Origin: Sweltsa coloradensis
Lineage: Eukaryota; Arthropoda; Insecta; Plecoptera; Chloroperlidae
Direction of reading: 5' to 3'
Length of the DNA: 64,000 nucleotides
NCBI GenBank assembly: GCA_024449915.1
Contig: JAMZAV010000310.1
Coordinates: 1-64,000, forward strand
Positions 1-12,476 of the stretch are shown here, piece by piece. A program made the position numbers and the translations under genes. The number at the start of each line of letters is the position of its first letter. Position 1 is the first letter of the stretch. The notes under the pieces were generated by a model. It saw only the letters and a program-made list of their open reading frames with translations. It had not been told where the DNA came from and ran no database searches.

Positions 1-382
1 AAAAAAAATTTAAAAAAAAATTTTTTCGCAAATCGCAATTTTACGTACAGTCTGGCCACTTTTGGGCCTCAAATTTCACCCAAAACAAATTTGTTTTTTT
101 TTTGGGGACAATGTTTACAAGAGATTGCTTTCGGAGCCATTTTAAGCTTACATTTAAAATATTTTCTCCTACACAACCTTGCAAAATTAGTTACAATTTA
201 CCTGTGATGGCATATTTATGGTCATTTAAAACAAAAGTGATCATTTTTTTAAAAAATGTGCTCCGGTGGCCAGCGACAATAACGCATTCTTACTTATCTA
301 ATTCATTTTGGTGCCAACCACAACTCGATAGGACAAACAATAAAGCTTCCAAGTGATCCAGACTAAATCTCTGCATTCTGCA
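1..382. other. No gene seen
   Basis: AT-rich sequence with A and T runs at the left edge. Nothing recognised. Confidence 0.6.
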
Positions 383-390
383 TTTAACAA

Positions 391-1644
391 CATAGGGGCG
401 GATTCAGGACCTTTCAAAGGGGGGGGGGGGCGGGGGGCACAGTCCCCCAGCTTAGCCCCGCAGGGATTTTTTTAAAGGCCTTGTTTTCAAAAACCAGTTT
501 TAAGAGCGTTCACCACCGGCGTTTTAGGCAATTTTCTGTTTGCGTCGGGGAATAACATCACAGTTGTTAGAAATTTTGAACATATCTCAAGAAAGTGGAA
601 ATAAAGGTTTCTATAGTAACACATTCCTAAAATTTGTTTTGAAATAATTTATAAAGAATAAATTAGATTTCACGAATTTCAATTTTGTTAAAAAGTCCCA
701 AAATTGACTATATTCGTGAATTTTTTCTGGCTGATCAATTTAAAAATTTGAAAATCTATGACCGTAAGAAACGTCCATGTACGCTTTATTGACAAGTTTG
801 CAAAATTGTATATACGTAGGATGCTTTTTGGCCGAGCAAACGCTATTTACTAACTGTCAAAAGGGTGGTGAACCCTCTTAATGGTTTTAGAAGGTTTATT
901 TCAATATATTTTTATATGCAGTTGCTCACTAAAATAGCCCTGGAGGAAGATAAAACATGGGGAGTTTATAATCAAACTTTTCCAAAATACGCTTTTAGAG
1001 AATTACAATTTTTCTTTATGGATTGAAATGTTATAAAATACCGTCCTGAAACGGTTAAAAGAAATATTACTTTTAACTGGATAAATAAAACATTTTTGAA
1101 ATAATAGAATGGTATAAAGTCACATGCCAATCAGTTATAGTGACACTGACTACAGCACAAAATCATGTATTCTTGTGCTTTTAGCATAGCGTCAATCACT
1201 TTATCAAGATCTATTACTAGATCTCTGTGGATGTTCAAAAAAGCTAAGCTTGTCAGCCTTTCTTTGCTCATTTTTGTCTCATCCACGTCTTTAGCTTCAC
1301 AGTGTTGAGAAACTTCCATCTGCGGCTTGCACGCTAACAGGCATGGGTGCATAAAATGCGAAGTAAAACAGAATTTTGATATTTGGAAATATATCAACAT
1401 CACACGCAATGATAGCATCAATTCCCGGTTTTTCGGTAAGATGTACTTCTTTCTTTTTCCATTTTTGCTTCCACATTTTGCGTTCCCAAGGATAGTAACT
1501 TTGAAATTTCTGTTGATATTGACATCATTATCGCAAGAAACATTGATTTTCGGTGGTTGAATATATTCATTGTAGAATAAAATTTAGCTTCATATTGTAG
1601 GGTAGGGGCGATCGCCCCTTTCCACCCCCCCTGGATCCGCACTG
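391..1644 (-). mobile_element. hAT transposon with transposase C-terminal relic
   Basis: Bounded by TIRs CATAGGGGCGGATTCAGG and CCTGGATCCGCACTG and an exact 8-bp target-site duplication TTTAACAA (383-390, 1645-1652). At 1182-1271 the minus strand encodes MSKERLTSLAFLNIHRDL, the hAT dimerisation (hATC) signature; just upstream, FSTL and KTW fragments in other frames show frameshifts. The element is 1254 bp and not functional as it stands. hAT family membership is supported by TIR, TSD and protein. Confidence 0.88.
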
Positions 1645-1860
1645 TTTAACAACCTTTTTTTTTAAAGACTCACAACAGATTTCCGACAGATTACCGGTTG
1701 GAATGTTTGGGCATATTCATTTTGTAGGGCCTCTACAAAAAAAACTGGTTTTAAACACTACGTATGTGCATGTAGTGCTCACCAGTATTGCTTGCATGAT
1801 ATCAGGAATCATAGGGTGTCCTTGCTTGTTAAAAGTTTTATTTTCTTAATTTGCAACCAG

Positions 1861-1931
1861 TAATGATTTTTGTTTTCAAACCAATTCCCGGTGCTTCTCC
1901 AGAGCTTATCTATCTTAATAACCAAGATCAG
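1861..1931 (+). CDS. Candidate penultimate exon of an unidentified plus-strand gene
   Basis: A 71-bp stretch bounded by TTTGCAACCAG| and a perfect donor CAG|GTAAGG. The only frame open throughout reads MIFVFKPIPGASPELIYLN then NQDQ and ends in phase 0. It is followed by a 100-bp intron with a branch-like CTAAC and a long T tract, and an in-frame last exon. I do not recognise the protein. The rest of the gene would lie left of the window, beyond the hAT insertion at 391-1644. The splice signals are good, but two short exons are thin evidence. Confidence 0.35.
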
Positions 1932-2031
1932 GTAAGGTAGAAAAAAACTTGATATCTAGGCTACGTGACTTTCTACCCAGGTAATTTATTGTTTATAATT
2001 TGCCCGTTTGTTTTTTTCCTTTCTAACTTAG

Positions 2032-2070
2032 GAGATTGGCCGTGTTGGACCCTGCTCCGCTAACTCGTGA
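2032..2070 (+). CDS. Candidate last coding exon of an unidentified plus-strand gene
   Basis: Begins after TTTCTAACTTAG| with a strong polypyrimidine tract. In phase 0 with the previous exon it encodes EIGRVGPCSANS and TGA. Another frame of the same stretch is open for about 46 codons to a TAG at 2172 (RLAVLDPAPLTREQC...), so a different upstream donor could give a longer tail. Neither version is recognised. Confidence 0.33.
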   Translation, partial: EIGRVGPCSANS

Positions 2071-2763
2071 ACAATGCAACAGTCTTCTTACTAGCAAAGG
2101 ATTCAGTAAAAGAAATTCCGACATTCCATCCATTCAGCACAACGACTTTTTGACCAGCTACAGTAATGATTAGATTTGTTTGTAATTGTATTCCACTTTA
2201 TGTACTGCCACTTTTTATAACATTTGACGTAGACCTAGATTGCACATATTATGTAGTTCTTGATCTAAAACGTAACATAGCCCACACTGCCATGTCCAGG
2301 GGTGAAACATTTATTAGTAGTTATGAGATATGGCCATAACGTAAATCTATACCACCTCAATTTGGGTGAATTGGGGAAAATGCAACTTTTAAAACCAAAA
2401 CATATGTTTTGGGAAACACATGTTGCTGTTAGTTGGTTGTGATTGATCCAAACGAGTGAGAGCTTTGTGCATAAAAAGTCACACGCCCTATCAAAAATAA
2501 GTGTAGGCATACACATTGTTACATAATAACACCCTAGGGCTAGAATCGAGAACTAATTGCAAGATTCTGTTAGTACAGTATTGCGACTGTCTTTGCACGT
2601 CTTGTCAGTTATAGACAATGTCCCCAATAACAATTCAATATGATAATGATCAATATTAACAATTTTTATAATATTCACAGCCATAAAAAATTACCGTACC
2701 TAGAATGACTAAATAGATTAGGGGTGGGCAGTGACTTAAGACAAAAAACAATCAAGCTTGTGG
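2071..2763. other. No gene seen; possible 3' UTR
   Basis: AT-rich, no repeat recognised. It may hold the 3' UTR of the candidate plus-strand gene, but no AATAAA was seen close by. Confidence 0.4.
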
Positions 2764-2771
2764 GTAGAAAC

Positions 2772-3575
2772 CACTGCCTCCTAGATGTTCGTCGTGGCTC
2801 CTCGTTACCTGCCTGTCCACGCGCACAGTGTTAATTGTTGTCCAAAGCGCTAGTTACCGTCCCCAAGAGCTTTCTTTTAGATGTTGTTGTCACATTAAAT
2901 GTCATCTCCCATGTAATTTACTGTTAAATCCAACTAAATTGAATGTTTTAGATCGTATTTTGTGTACGTACATCACTTATCAAGGTTTGCAGAATAGTAA
3001 TATACAATTTGTCTAGTTACATTATATTATATTACGCACAAAAAGTAGATATTGATAACTTTGTTGTTTGATAATATAAGGCAAAGAGCTAATAGGCATG
3101 TTATTTTTATCTGGAGGGCCTATGCTCCTATTCCTAATCATATTAAAAATCAATAGGCTTAGGTAGCCTACTCGGCCCTAGTCTTGACTAGGCCACGAGC
3201 TAAACAATATTACTTTCCATCAAGCAGTGGCGCGTGCTAAAGGGGAGTCTGGTGGGGGGCCTGGGTGGCACAATTTCCTTATTTCCCTGTAGTTTCATGC
3301 AAAGAAAGGCCTACTTGTTTTAGATAATGGCATCCCGGTATCTTACAACTTCTTGCACGCACCATTGCCTATTATGAAGAAAAATATAGCTCAACTCTGG
3401 CATGATGACATTTGAATCGTATGCAGATCGTATGTAAACAACGAAAACAAAAGAAAGCTCTTGGGGACGGTAACTAGCGCTGTGGGAAAAAAGTGCGAAT
3501 TTTCTTCAACAATCAAACCATGTTGCATGGACAGGCAGGGAACGAGGAGCCACGACGAACATCTAGGAGGCAGTG
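2772..3575. mobile_element. Long-TIR DNA transposon, CACTGCC family
   Basis: Two inverted arms of more than 100 bp (2772-2883 and 3454-3575) begin CACTGCCTCCTAGATGTTCG and are flanked by an exact 8-bp duplication GTAGAAAC (2764-2771, 3576-3583). The middle is unrelated AT-rich DNA without a transposase. An 8-bp TSD with CA-starting ends fits hAT or P superfamilies. Related ends occur at 23716-24173. Confidence 0.85.
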
Positions 3576-3896
3576 GTAGAAACACTCAAAGTATGTACTT
3601 AAAAACTTTCATTCTGTTAAAAACTCAAGCTTTTATAGTCACGTGACCTTCCAAGTCACCATTTTTATTAGTGACATTTAGTTTTAAGGTAGGATACTAA
3701 TTGCATCTTAAGACTAGTCTACCAATGTATCTTCAACTAACTCGAGCTTGATATTATAGAAGAGTTAAGTGTGGGGGATAATGGCAGGCGCCATTACATC
3801 ATTCATCATTCATAAGCAATGCCATGGAGTTGGGATGGTGCACAGGTACTTCTGCTCTTGTTGAAACCCGTGTTTAATACTGTGCAGGGAGTAATA

Positions 3897-3911
3897 ACAC
3901 TACTACCCTAC

Positions 3912-3945
<34 letters not shown>

Positions 3946-3968
3946 ACTACCCTACTAGTAATAATAAT
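3897..3968. repeat. Duplicated segment with (TAA)n microsatellite
   Basis: The segment ACACTACTACCCTACTAGTA followed by (ATA)n occurs twice in tandem. Confidence 0.8.
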
Positions 3969-4162
3969 TAACTGCTATCATTGACTAATAGCAGTTGTAA
4001 TAAAAATATAATAATTATTATTATCATCTTATTTATTATTTTATTATGGGTATTATCATAGCAATTGTCGTAAAAGTTTGCCCCGACTAGGAACTTTTGC
4101 AACAATTGCTAATTGCTATGAATCAATAAATGTCCTTAAAGCGGGTTTATGCTTAAAAACCT

Positions 4163-4220
<58 letters not shown>
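3969..4220 (+). repeat. SINE tail in a head-to-head foldback, with (TAA)n
   Basis: The right half is the tail of the tRNA-derived SINE seen at 53.4 kb (CTATGAATCAATAA, then TGTCCTTAAAGCGGG, then CTTAAAAACCTTAT and (AAT)n). The left half contains the same T-arm and tail start in reverse (CATAGCAATTGTCGTAAAAG, TTTGCCCCGACT), giving a palindrome around 4090. Confidence 0.75.
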
Positions 4221-4222
<2 letters not shown>

Positions 4223-4224
<2 letters not shown>

Positions 4225-7000
4225 TTAAGCGAGCGTTTCCATTTGACTCTGCCGGAAAAAATAGTCACTGTTTTTTTTTTTTTTTGTATGTCTCGCCATA
4301 ACGTTCGAATGGAGGCTCGGATCGAGTTGAAATTTTGACCATCCGCAAGCTTCGTTCTCGATTGAATGCCATTAGTTTTGTGGTAAAATCGTTCAAAAAG
4401 TTAAAAAGTTACATTAAAGTTAATCGAAAGTTTTTTTTTCAAACTAAACGGCGACAAAATCTGAGGTGGCCAAATTATTTAGAATGTCCGTCCGGTCACA
4501 AATATGTTAATTTTATTTTGATCGATAGTAGTGTAGATGGAAATTACATTATAACAAAAGTAACGTTACCATGGCAACGAAAAGTTGCACGAGAATTCTG
4601 GTCACTATGCACTGCCACCTAGAAGTAATCAAAATACTATCGAGGAAGCAGTGTATTATTATTACCAAAGAGTTAAAATAGTTTTCCCAAAGAAATGATG
4701 TCAAGGTCCTCTAGATGGCGGTGGATTTTATTCACAAAGTGAGGTTTACGCACGGGTTTACCCATATACCTTGCCAATAATAAATAATATTGGAAACATG
4801 GCCCCGTGGACAGCCAGTACATTGTGTATTTACCAGTACAGGTACGTGTCTATAAAAATTAGTAGAAAATTACAAAAAGAGATTCCGCACAATTCTCGGA
4901 AGAACAGGAACTCACAAAAATTATATTAATTTTACTTTCACATCTCCGACACTAAAATGTAAAAAGTACTCGTCAATTTGACGGCACTACAACAGCATAA
5001 AAGAACTTTAAAAGTAATGTTAATTCTTTCCAAGGTCTCAAAAACACTTTCTACAGTAAGTTTAGTTTAGTAGCCTACTAACAAGTTCTTTAAAGAATTA
5101 AAGTTCAAAAAAGAAAGGAACTCTTTCCTCCCCAGACCCCAAGACTGCAAATGAGAAGCAAGTTCTGTTTACTACGTGGTTGTATCCCACAACTTATACA
5201 TTTCTCAGAGGAGGACCCGGGGCCCCAACACATGGACAAAAATACAGTTATCACTTACCAGTATTTTACGTGTACCTTCAGTTGTTTTTAAATATGACAA
5301 AAAATTATCGCATTTTGTTTAATAAATAATAAAGATTCTTGTTAGGTTTTGTTACATTTTAGGTGGGTTAATTTGCCATTACAAAGGTCCCGTGGTTGAG
5401 TTTTCAACCCATGTCGGAACAAACGTGGAGTTTCTCGAGTAGACCTGCTAGGCTAGTTTGTGTAAACATGCAAGTAGTCACCAAACCCTGGTAACAATGC
5501 AAATATTGTATATAAATAATATAATATGTGCATTGTTGTTTCTTGTATACTAAATGTCAATTCCAACCTTCTTGAGGGAATAATAATATGCTCTACCGCA
5601 TTTCATATCATGTGTAAAGGTGAAACAATTACACTTGGATGTTTTTTACAGTTTAATTTAAACGCAGATCAATAACTCTTTTTCCCCAGTTGCGAAATAC
5701 AAAATAATGACGTAGCGTTTAAACTGATCTTATCTACCAACTAAAATACAATTAATTACACATCAAATAGCAATTGAGATAGAATTTGATTGCCGCTCCC
5801 AACAGCTTCGATGTTCTTTACCTGAGGCCCTAGGTTCACTTCCCTGTGGGTGCAAACCTTATCAACTATTGCTATGTATTCACTATATCTTAGCCTATAC
5901 ATATATTTTAAACACTCACATGCATGGCAATCATAATTTAGCGGTTGATGTTTAATACTAGTTTAAAAGTCCAGTTCATACCTCTGGGTTTCATCACTGC
6001 ATTAAACCTTAAAGTGGAATTCTCCACGTGGTGACCTGTATAAAATATTTCGCAGATATTAAGTTAAATCATGCTATTTAGCACTCTCATAGTAAAGAAT
6101 CCCGCACATTGTGATTTGTTAAAAAAATTATAAATGGAAAAAGCACGCCCAAATGCATGTCCATAATAGCTACAAACTGTGATACAAACCAAAATACTTG
6201 CAACTGTCTGCCCATCAATAATGCTATACTGGTAGTCTTTTTGCCATCATCTCCAGCAATGTAGTTTGTATTTTCACTGCTTCATCCGTCATCAATATAT
6301 ATTATAGGTTTGCCGTTTGATGCTACTTTTGATAAGTGGTAACCAAAATTGTGATTCAATTGATACTCTATGCTTGTAGAATCGATCGATAATCAACTTA
6401 TCGACTTCAAAGTGTGTGCAATCTCCTAAGATGCAATTCCAAGCTCGGTAATAAAATATACTTGATGCAAAGAAGCACTTGCTCACTTACACAATCACTA
6501 CCACAAAAATTACAATCTCCAGGTCTTTGTAAAGAAAGGAAAGGAAAGTTGAAGAATCAATTTCCAATCGATAAATAAACTTATGTCGGTAATCAATTTA
6601 ATGATCAATAATCGGCGTCAACCCCAATATATTGTGTACAGTGAGAAAACTCCCAGATGTAAAACTAAAATATAAAACTACCGTCTATTGAATGTACCAA
6701 ACTTTGACCCATGTCATCTGTTCACTCATGTCATCTGTTCACATCTGTTCACAATACCATTTAATTGTTGTGATTGTAATGTCCACTTGCACAATAATAA
6801 TAACATATATTTGATTATATAGGTACTAGCGAAAAGTTATTATAGTTGTATTGCAAACCAATTTGTATTCTGGACAAGTTTTCCCTCTCCCTACCCAGTT
6901 TCCAAAAAGCAACTAAGCATGTATCAAATCAAAATCAAATCAAATTTCAATTTTGGGATTGTTTATTAAAATTAAATAACGGTACTAAAATGAACATATA
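4223..7000. other. No gene identified
   Basis: A 95-codon plus-strand ORF (4335-4622) is unrecognised and looks like chance. CACTGCCACCTAGAAG at 4609 and an inverted CTAGATGGCGGTG at about 4708-4720 resemble the ends of the CACTGCC transposon family but have no matching TSD. The rest is AT-rich and unremarkable. Confidence 0.5.
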
Positions 7001-7001
7001 T

Positions 7002-7591
7002 TTGGATGACGAAGCCAAAGACTTCATTTTCACTGACCCCCCAAAAAATTTTAGTTCTGGTGTATTTTTCTGTTTGGGGGGGGGGGGTTGTTTGTATTTT
7101 TGTCTGTTTGTTCGCTCTCTACCGGGCAAACGGCATATCCGATCTTGATGAAAATTGGAGGGGACCTTCGAAATCTCTGAACTTAGAGATGTATTGTTTT
7201 TGGGTACAATCGAATAAATATTTCTCATGAATATCGTACTTTTACGATTTTTTTCGATTTTTAGTGCGATATTTTCGTGCCATTTGGGCCGATTCTGACC
7301 AAACGGGTGGGGCTACAACGTTCATATTTTACATGGACATTAAGGTTATGGTGATGTATTGCTTTCTGAAAGAAAAAGTTGAAAAAGTTAGCCAGAATCC
7401 ATAGAATAAAGGTTTTAATATGAGTTTTTTTAGGTTTATAATAACAATTAACAAGTAACAATAGAAACTTGACAACAATCACCTACAATGCATTCAAAAA
7501 GCACTTGCAATGGAAAACTGGTGCTACACAAACTGAAAACTTACAAAAACGCTCATCCATCAACGCGGCGGGACTTAAGCGTTTTCCTAGT
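7002..7591 (+). mobile_element. Non-autonomous element, GGATGAGCG family, copy 1
   Basis: Shares its whole length with copies at 17302-18077 (reverse) and 42866-43312. The left end is TTGGATGA.G.AGC.AAAGACTTCA; near the right end are the inverted ACGCTCATCC, an AACGC...GCGTT hairpin and a final TTCCTAG. The shared interior includes GAAATCTCTGAACTTAGA and ACGATTTTTTTCGATT. No TSD was seen. The CTAG end with a preceding hairpin suggests a Helitron/Helentron-like element, but this is not proven. Confidence 0.7.
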
Positions 7592-7718
7592 GGTAATTAA
7601 TTAGCCCCTTAACCACCTACAGTGGTGGCTTTACCTTAAGAATATCAATAAATGCAATGAAAAGCTATATTATTATGTGCCATTACCACGTCAAATGCGT
7701 CATGTGGGTCATGTAGAC

Positions 7719-8961
7719 CAGCGTTTCCCAAACTCAAAATATGGCAACCCGGTTTTATCATGCTCCTTCGCTTAACTTATAATGATATTTTAAAATTGTA
7801 GGGGCTTACATATACTTAGTATATTAGAAAGAATAGTATAATTTTTTTAGCAAGCTATAATAATGAATAACTATAAACTTTTAGTAAAAGTAGTAGTATC
7901 ACTTTTTATTTAGCAAATTGCTATTTCAATACATTTCACAATATGGTCAATAATAATATTCAATTTTATGTATATAATGCAATTCCCTATACAATCTTCA
8001 TAGGTATCTTTATAACTTTACATTACGTCATTTATAAAATTAGTTATAAAGATATATATATATAGTTATAAAAATTCTTTTTTCCTCAGTTCGAAACTAA
8101 CAAAACAAAAAATAAAACAAAGCTTAATTACCATGGATGTCAATCAGCCAGGCCCAAGCTTGCAACGCATTGCGGTTTCAAATTTTCATGTGGCTTCGAA
8201 CAGTCTGTAAAACCAAATTTTAAATAATCTTTGGAATATTGATGAATCCAAGCCTTCTTCTTCTTCTTCTTCTTCTTCTTGGTCATTGGTACGACGACCA
8301 TAGATTCCCTACTTTGTTTCGCACAAGATGGATCTGGTTCACTGGCACTAGCACAAAAACTGTCACCACTCTTAGTCATTGAAATATTTGCACTTTTAAA
8401 AATTACTCAATATTGATCAACCTCACTGTATGCAAGCTAAATCACAACTACAAGTGAGCACTGTGAGAAGGTGACGACGAACCCCCACCCCCAACACATA
8501 CATTTCTTATTTTTTTTCTAAATCAAGAGACAACCCACAAGTAGATGTAGCTAATCTCTCTCACATTCACCCCGTCACGTCCAAATGGCTATCTTGCAAG
8601 GTCCTGTCATTCATCTTACATCTCCATTGCTTTTTTGAGACATAAATTATGTTTACGGATTTAGTTTCTCAAGTTTTGCCAGACTCATCAAAGGACACTG
8701 GCTATATGGCTCATCAACGAAATTGGAACCTTCTCGAGTTGTACGTGACTGACAATAGTAGTTTCTTAGCTAGAATTTAGGCGTGGAACTGTTTGCGATA
8801 CCTAAAAGTAGGGATCATGGTATTTATAGTAGTCGACGTCAACAAAGTAGTATAAGCCCCGCCCCCCGTAGACGTTTTATACAGCATGGTATTATTAACT
8901 TTTAACCAGTTTTAACTCTCCATGCAGCGACCTGGCATCGAACGTAATTTGTGAAACACTG
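7719..8961 (-). mobile_element. hAT element with ZBED-type N-terminal relic
   Basis: TIRs CAGCGTTTCCCAAAC and TTTGTGAAACACTG are the familiar hAT CAGTGTTTCCCAA type. The flanking 8-bp duplication ATGTAGAC is exact (7711-7718, 8962-8969). The minus strand at 8140-8379 encodes an ORF with a poly-Lys run followed by YLKFGFTDC and KPQCV, resembling the start of the BED-type zinc finger region of ZBED5/FAM200-like hAT proteins. The second cysteine pair and the rest of the transposase are missing. Confidence 0.85.
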
Positions 8962-9179
8962 ATGTAGACCATACAAAATTAGTTGAAAAACATTCGGTTC
9001 TAGCATTAATCAACAGGCAGCATGCTATCGAATCACCTTGTGTTCTCGGTTTCAAAGATGCAATTTAATGTTTTAATGGTAAAGATATATAAAACGATTC
9101 ACAGCAAAGTACCAGTATGATATATTTATAGCATAACTTTTGGGGAACTTGAGGTAAAATAAATAAATGAATACTATAA

Positions 9180-9203
9180 ATATATACATACATATATATA
9201 TAT
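9180..9203. repeat. AT dinucleotide microsatellite
   Basis: (TA)n/(ATAC)n repeat next to the left flank of the Penelope-like element. Confidence 0.7.
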
Positions 9204-9237
9204 GTTTTTTCTTAAGCTTTCGTGATCCATGGTTAAT

Positions 9238-10968
9238 TTTTTAAGTATCTTTACGGTAAATAATCACGCACAGTATTAAAAAAAAAATAACTTTAATCCC
9301 AAGTTTCAGAAAAAACTATGTTTCCATTTCAAGGAAGGTTAAAAACAAAAATTAATAAAACAACAACAGCATTATAAAAAAAACAAATAGAAACAAACAA
9401 AAAAACACTATGCAAACATAGAAAATTACAAAGATCCAATTGCAGTGAACCAAAAATCAAAGGTCATAACAAGTCATAGGCGCACCGATGGGTTCACCAT
9501 TATCACCAGTGGAAAGCAAATTTGTATATGGAAGTTTTCGGGGCCCAAAGAGCACTCGAATCGTCCCTTTTACAAACCTCGAGTTTTTTTGAGATACATT
9601 GACGACTATTTTGTAATTTGGCAACATGGGCAAGAAGAGTACCGAGTTTTTTAAAACCACCTAAACTCTATCCATTTGACATTCAATTCACCATGGAAGT
9701 TTAAGTAGACGGAAAACTGCCTTTTCCCTTTATGCCTTTATAATAAGGAAACCTGATGGACGTTTGGGCCACACTGTATACAGAAAGCCAACTCATCCAA
9801 TAGGTATTTGCAGGCCCCCTTCACATCATCATCCTTCGCAACTTCGATCAATAGCATTTACTTTGGCTACACGTTCTCGAAGAATAACTGACGAAGAACA
9901 TTTTGACGAAAAAAGGCAAGATTCTACGTGAGGGACTGTCAGTAATGGGTTTCCTAACCGGTTTTTCCACAAGGCTTGGAAAAGAAGAACCAGAGCAGAA
10001 GAACTCAAGTCGATCCAGTAGACAAACCAAGAGCCACTGCATATTTGCCATATGTTCGAAGGACCACCAACCGAATTGGCAAACTACTGGCTATTGAAAA
10101 CATCAAGACGGGTTTTTCAACAGATAGAACCTTAGGCGAAATGATTGGTAGCTACAAAGACAAGATTCATTTGGAGGGTTGGGGCGTCTACGAGATTCCG
10201 TTTTGGAGACTGTTCGCAGACATATGTTGGACAAACTGGTCGAAATTTTCGATGAGTCTACAGGAAAAACAAAAATCGCCGTCAACAAGATGGAAACAAC
10301 ATCGCTTTTGGGACAACATGTCAAGAAGGAGGGTCATTCCATTGATTTTGACGGAATGAGGCCTCTTGCCATGGTAAGCCCCTCTATCTAGTCGAATCGG
10401 GCAGAGAGCAGTGGAAATTGAGAAGCGCCCCCTCAATCTTAACAAACGAGACGATGGAAGCGTTTGGCTCAATCGTGGAAGCCTGCTTTGATTTAGAGGT
10501 TAGTCAAAGAAAGCGGTATAGCGGTGATAGAGTGCCTGCCCGTTCTAGACGAACGTGGGACGGTCCCGGACGGACCCAACCATCTTGTCTAGAAATTTGG
10601 AATCCAGCAGAATGACTAGAAGTCATACTGCAGCTTTTTGAAAAGTATGAGACTGAGCCGCCTGTGGTACCAAGACATGAAAGACAGCGATAGGCCTGCT
10701 AGAATGGTAACAAGAAGTCACACTCACAAAGCAACCAAGTGATTTGATTTTAGGTTCACTGCAATTGGATCTTTGTAATTTTCTATGTTTGCAAGGTAGT
10801 GTGTTTTTTGTTTCTATTTGTTTATTTTTATAATGCTGTTGTTGTTTTATTGAATTTTTGTTTTTAACCTTCCCTTGAAAATGGAAACATAGTTTTTCTG
10901 AAACGTTGGGATTAAAGTTATTTTTTTTATAATACTGTGCGTGATTATTTACCGTAAAGATACTTAAA
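9238..10968 (+). mobile_element. Decayed Penelope-like retroelement with GIY-YIG endonuclease
   Basis: In shifting plus-strand frames the element contains GAPMGSPLSP (9482-9511), the catalytic YIDD box (9595-9606), VYRKPTHP with a following SHHHP, LPYVRR (about 10046) and the GIY-YIG start GVYEIP (about 10186), followed in another frame by TYVGQTGR. This order of RT, linker and GIY-YIG is that of endonuclease-positive Penelope-like elements. Stops and frameshifts break it repeatedly. About 225 bp at each end (9238-9463 and 10740-10968) are inverted copies of each other, which suits the inverted terminal repeats known in this class. Confidence 0.85.
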
Positions 10969-10973
10969 ACATA

Positions 10974-11015
10974 TATATATATATAAAATATATATATATA
11001 ATATATATATATATG
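10974..11015. repeat. (TA)n microsatellite
   Basis: Alternating TA tract immediately right of the Penelope-like element, mirrored by a shorter one on its left. Confidence 0.85.
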
Positions 11016-12468
11016 AATAAAATAAATACTTACTATTCGTCTACAGGGCAATGCCAAGCTGGCCTTGGCTAACTAGACCACCAAGACTGTAACATTCTAA
11101 CTTTTGTAGATCTATAATGCAACTACAATTGAGGTTTCTCTTCATTTGCTACGCTCACTGTTCTGTTTGTCATTTATGGTGATTGGTGAATAACATGAGT
11201 ATAATACAAAATGTTGTTTATTTTATATTTTTCACAATTTGTCAATTAGTTGTATTTATTGCCCTCATTTGTAAATTGTTTATTTAAGACAACTGAATGT
11301 AGTACACATTAAATAAATAATTACATAGAATGCTTGGTCACCGTAGCTTCATATACATTGTTGCTCTTCATTGACTTGTCAATTTAATCCGGGAAAATTA
11401 AATCGAGGAAAGTCTTTGGGATGCTGGGACCATGGAGTTTAAATAGTACTATACAGTGTTAAGAAACAAGACTGTCCCAGCTAATCCGAGATGTCACCTT
11501 TAACAATCTGTACAAAAGAATAATTACATATTTACGTTTGCATGTTCAAGGCTGCAGAATAGCATCTGAAATAATGATTAACCGTTAAGAAAAATGTTTT
11601 CACAGGAATGTTTTATGGATGTGATCACCATTTCATTATTCATCTTTTTTTGTCATGTGTTGTGTATCAATTCCCTGTGACATGATGTATATTTTTTTAT
11701 TGAGAGCTTTTTCCAAGTATTATACTATTTTACTATACCCGAGCACTAGAGTTGGGAGGGAAGCCCCCTTACTGGTTGTGCTGACGGTGTGGCTCAGTAT
11801 GAATGGTGTGTGAAGTAACCTTGCTGATGATGACAACATGCATTCAGAATTTACTTCTTGCGTGGCCCTATTACAGGTTTGGTTATGTGTTGCAAGTTTT
11901 GTTTGCATGTAGTTAGCTGATTTTTAGTGGCCACCATCTGCCTGATGAGTCCCAGAAGGACGAAATGCGTTGTGGATTAAGGTAACAACTTTAAATTAGC
12001 TGCAGTTGTCATCAGCAGGTGAAAAGTTTTGTCGTCCCCAGCCCTTCAGGCTGGGATTTATGTTCTCTTTGCTTTCCCAACCTGTCAACCCTTCTCCAAT
12101 CTATTTTACTTGTCAGATGTGCTCAACATTTTTCATTGTGAGGATAGATGCTTACGACACAGGCACACAGAAAATGTAGCTAGAAGGAAATGGAAGGGCA
12201 ATCAATGTAATGTATGGTACAACATAATTGTGACATAATGGCCAATTTATTTTTATGTTAACTTAAGAAAAAGTAACAATTACATTAAAAGAAGCAGGCT
12301 AAACTAAATTAATTTCATGTTCATACATACACTAACTTGGCAATGCAATGCCAATAAGTGAAATCGTACTGACATTTTAACCTTGTCTAGAGGCTACATA
12401 TTTTTAGCTGCACAGAGTATTGTCTTGCAAAGGCTGATCAAACCTTAAATTGCCAGTTATAAATATCA
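11016..12468. other. No gene or repeat recognised
   Basis: AT-rich intergenic-looking sequence. ORFs are short and unremarkable. Confidence 0.5.
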
Positions 12469-12476
12469 ATTGTAAG

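Noticed and set aside
7006..7230. Overlapping plus and minus ORFs near 7 kb
   Set aside because: They lie in a non-coding dispersed element found three times, and the frames are not conserved among copies.
9976..10359. 127-codon plus ORF as a host gene
   Set aside because: It is part of the Penelope-like element (linker and GIY-YIG start) with frameshifts on both sides.
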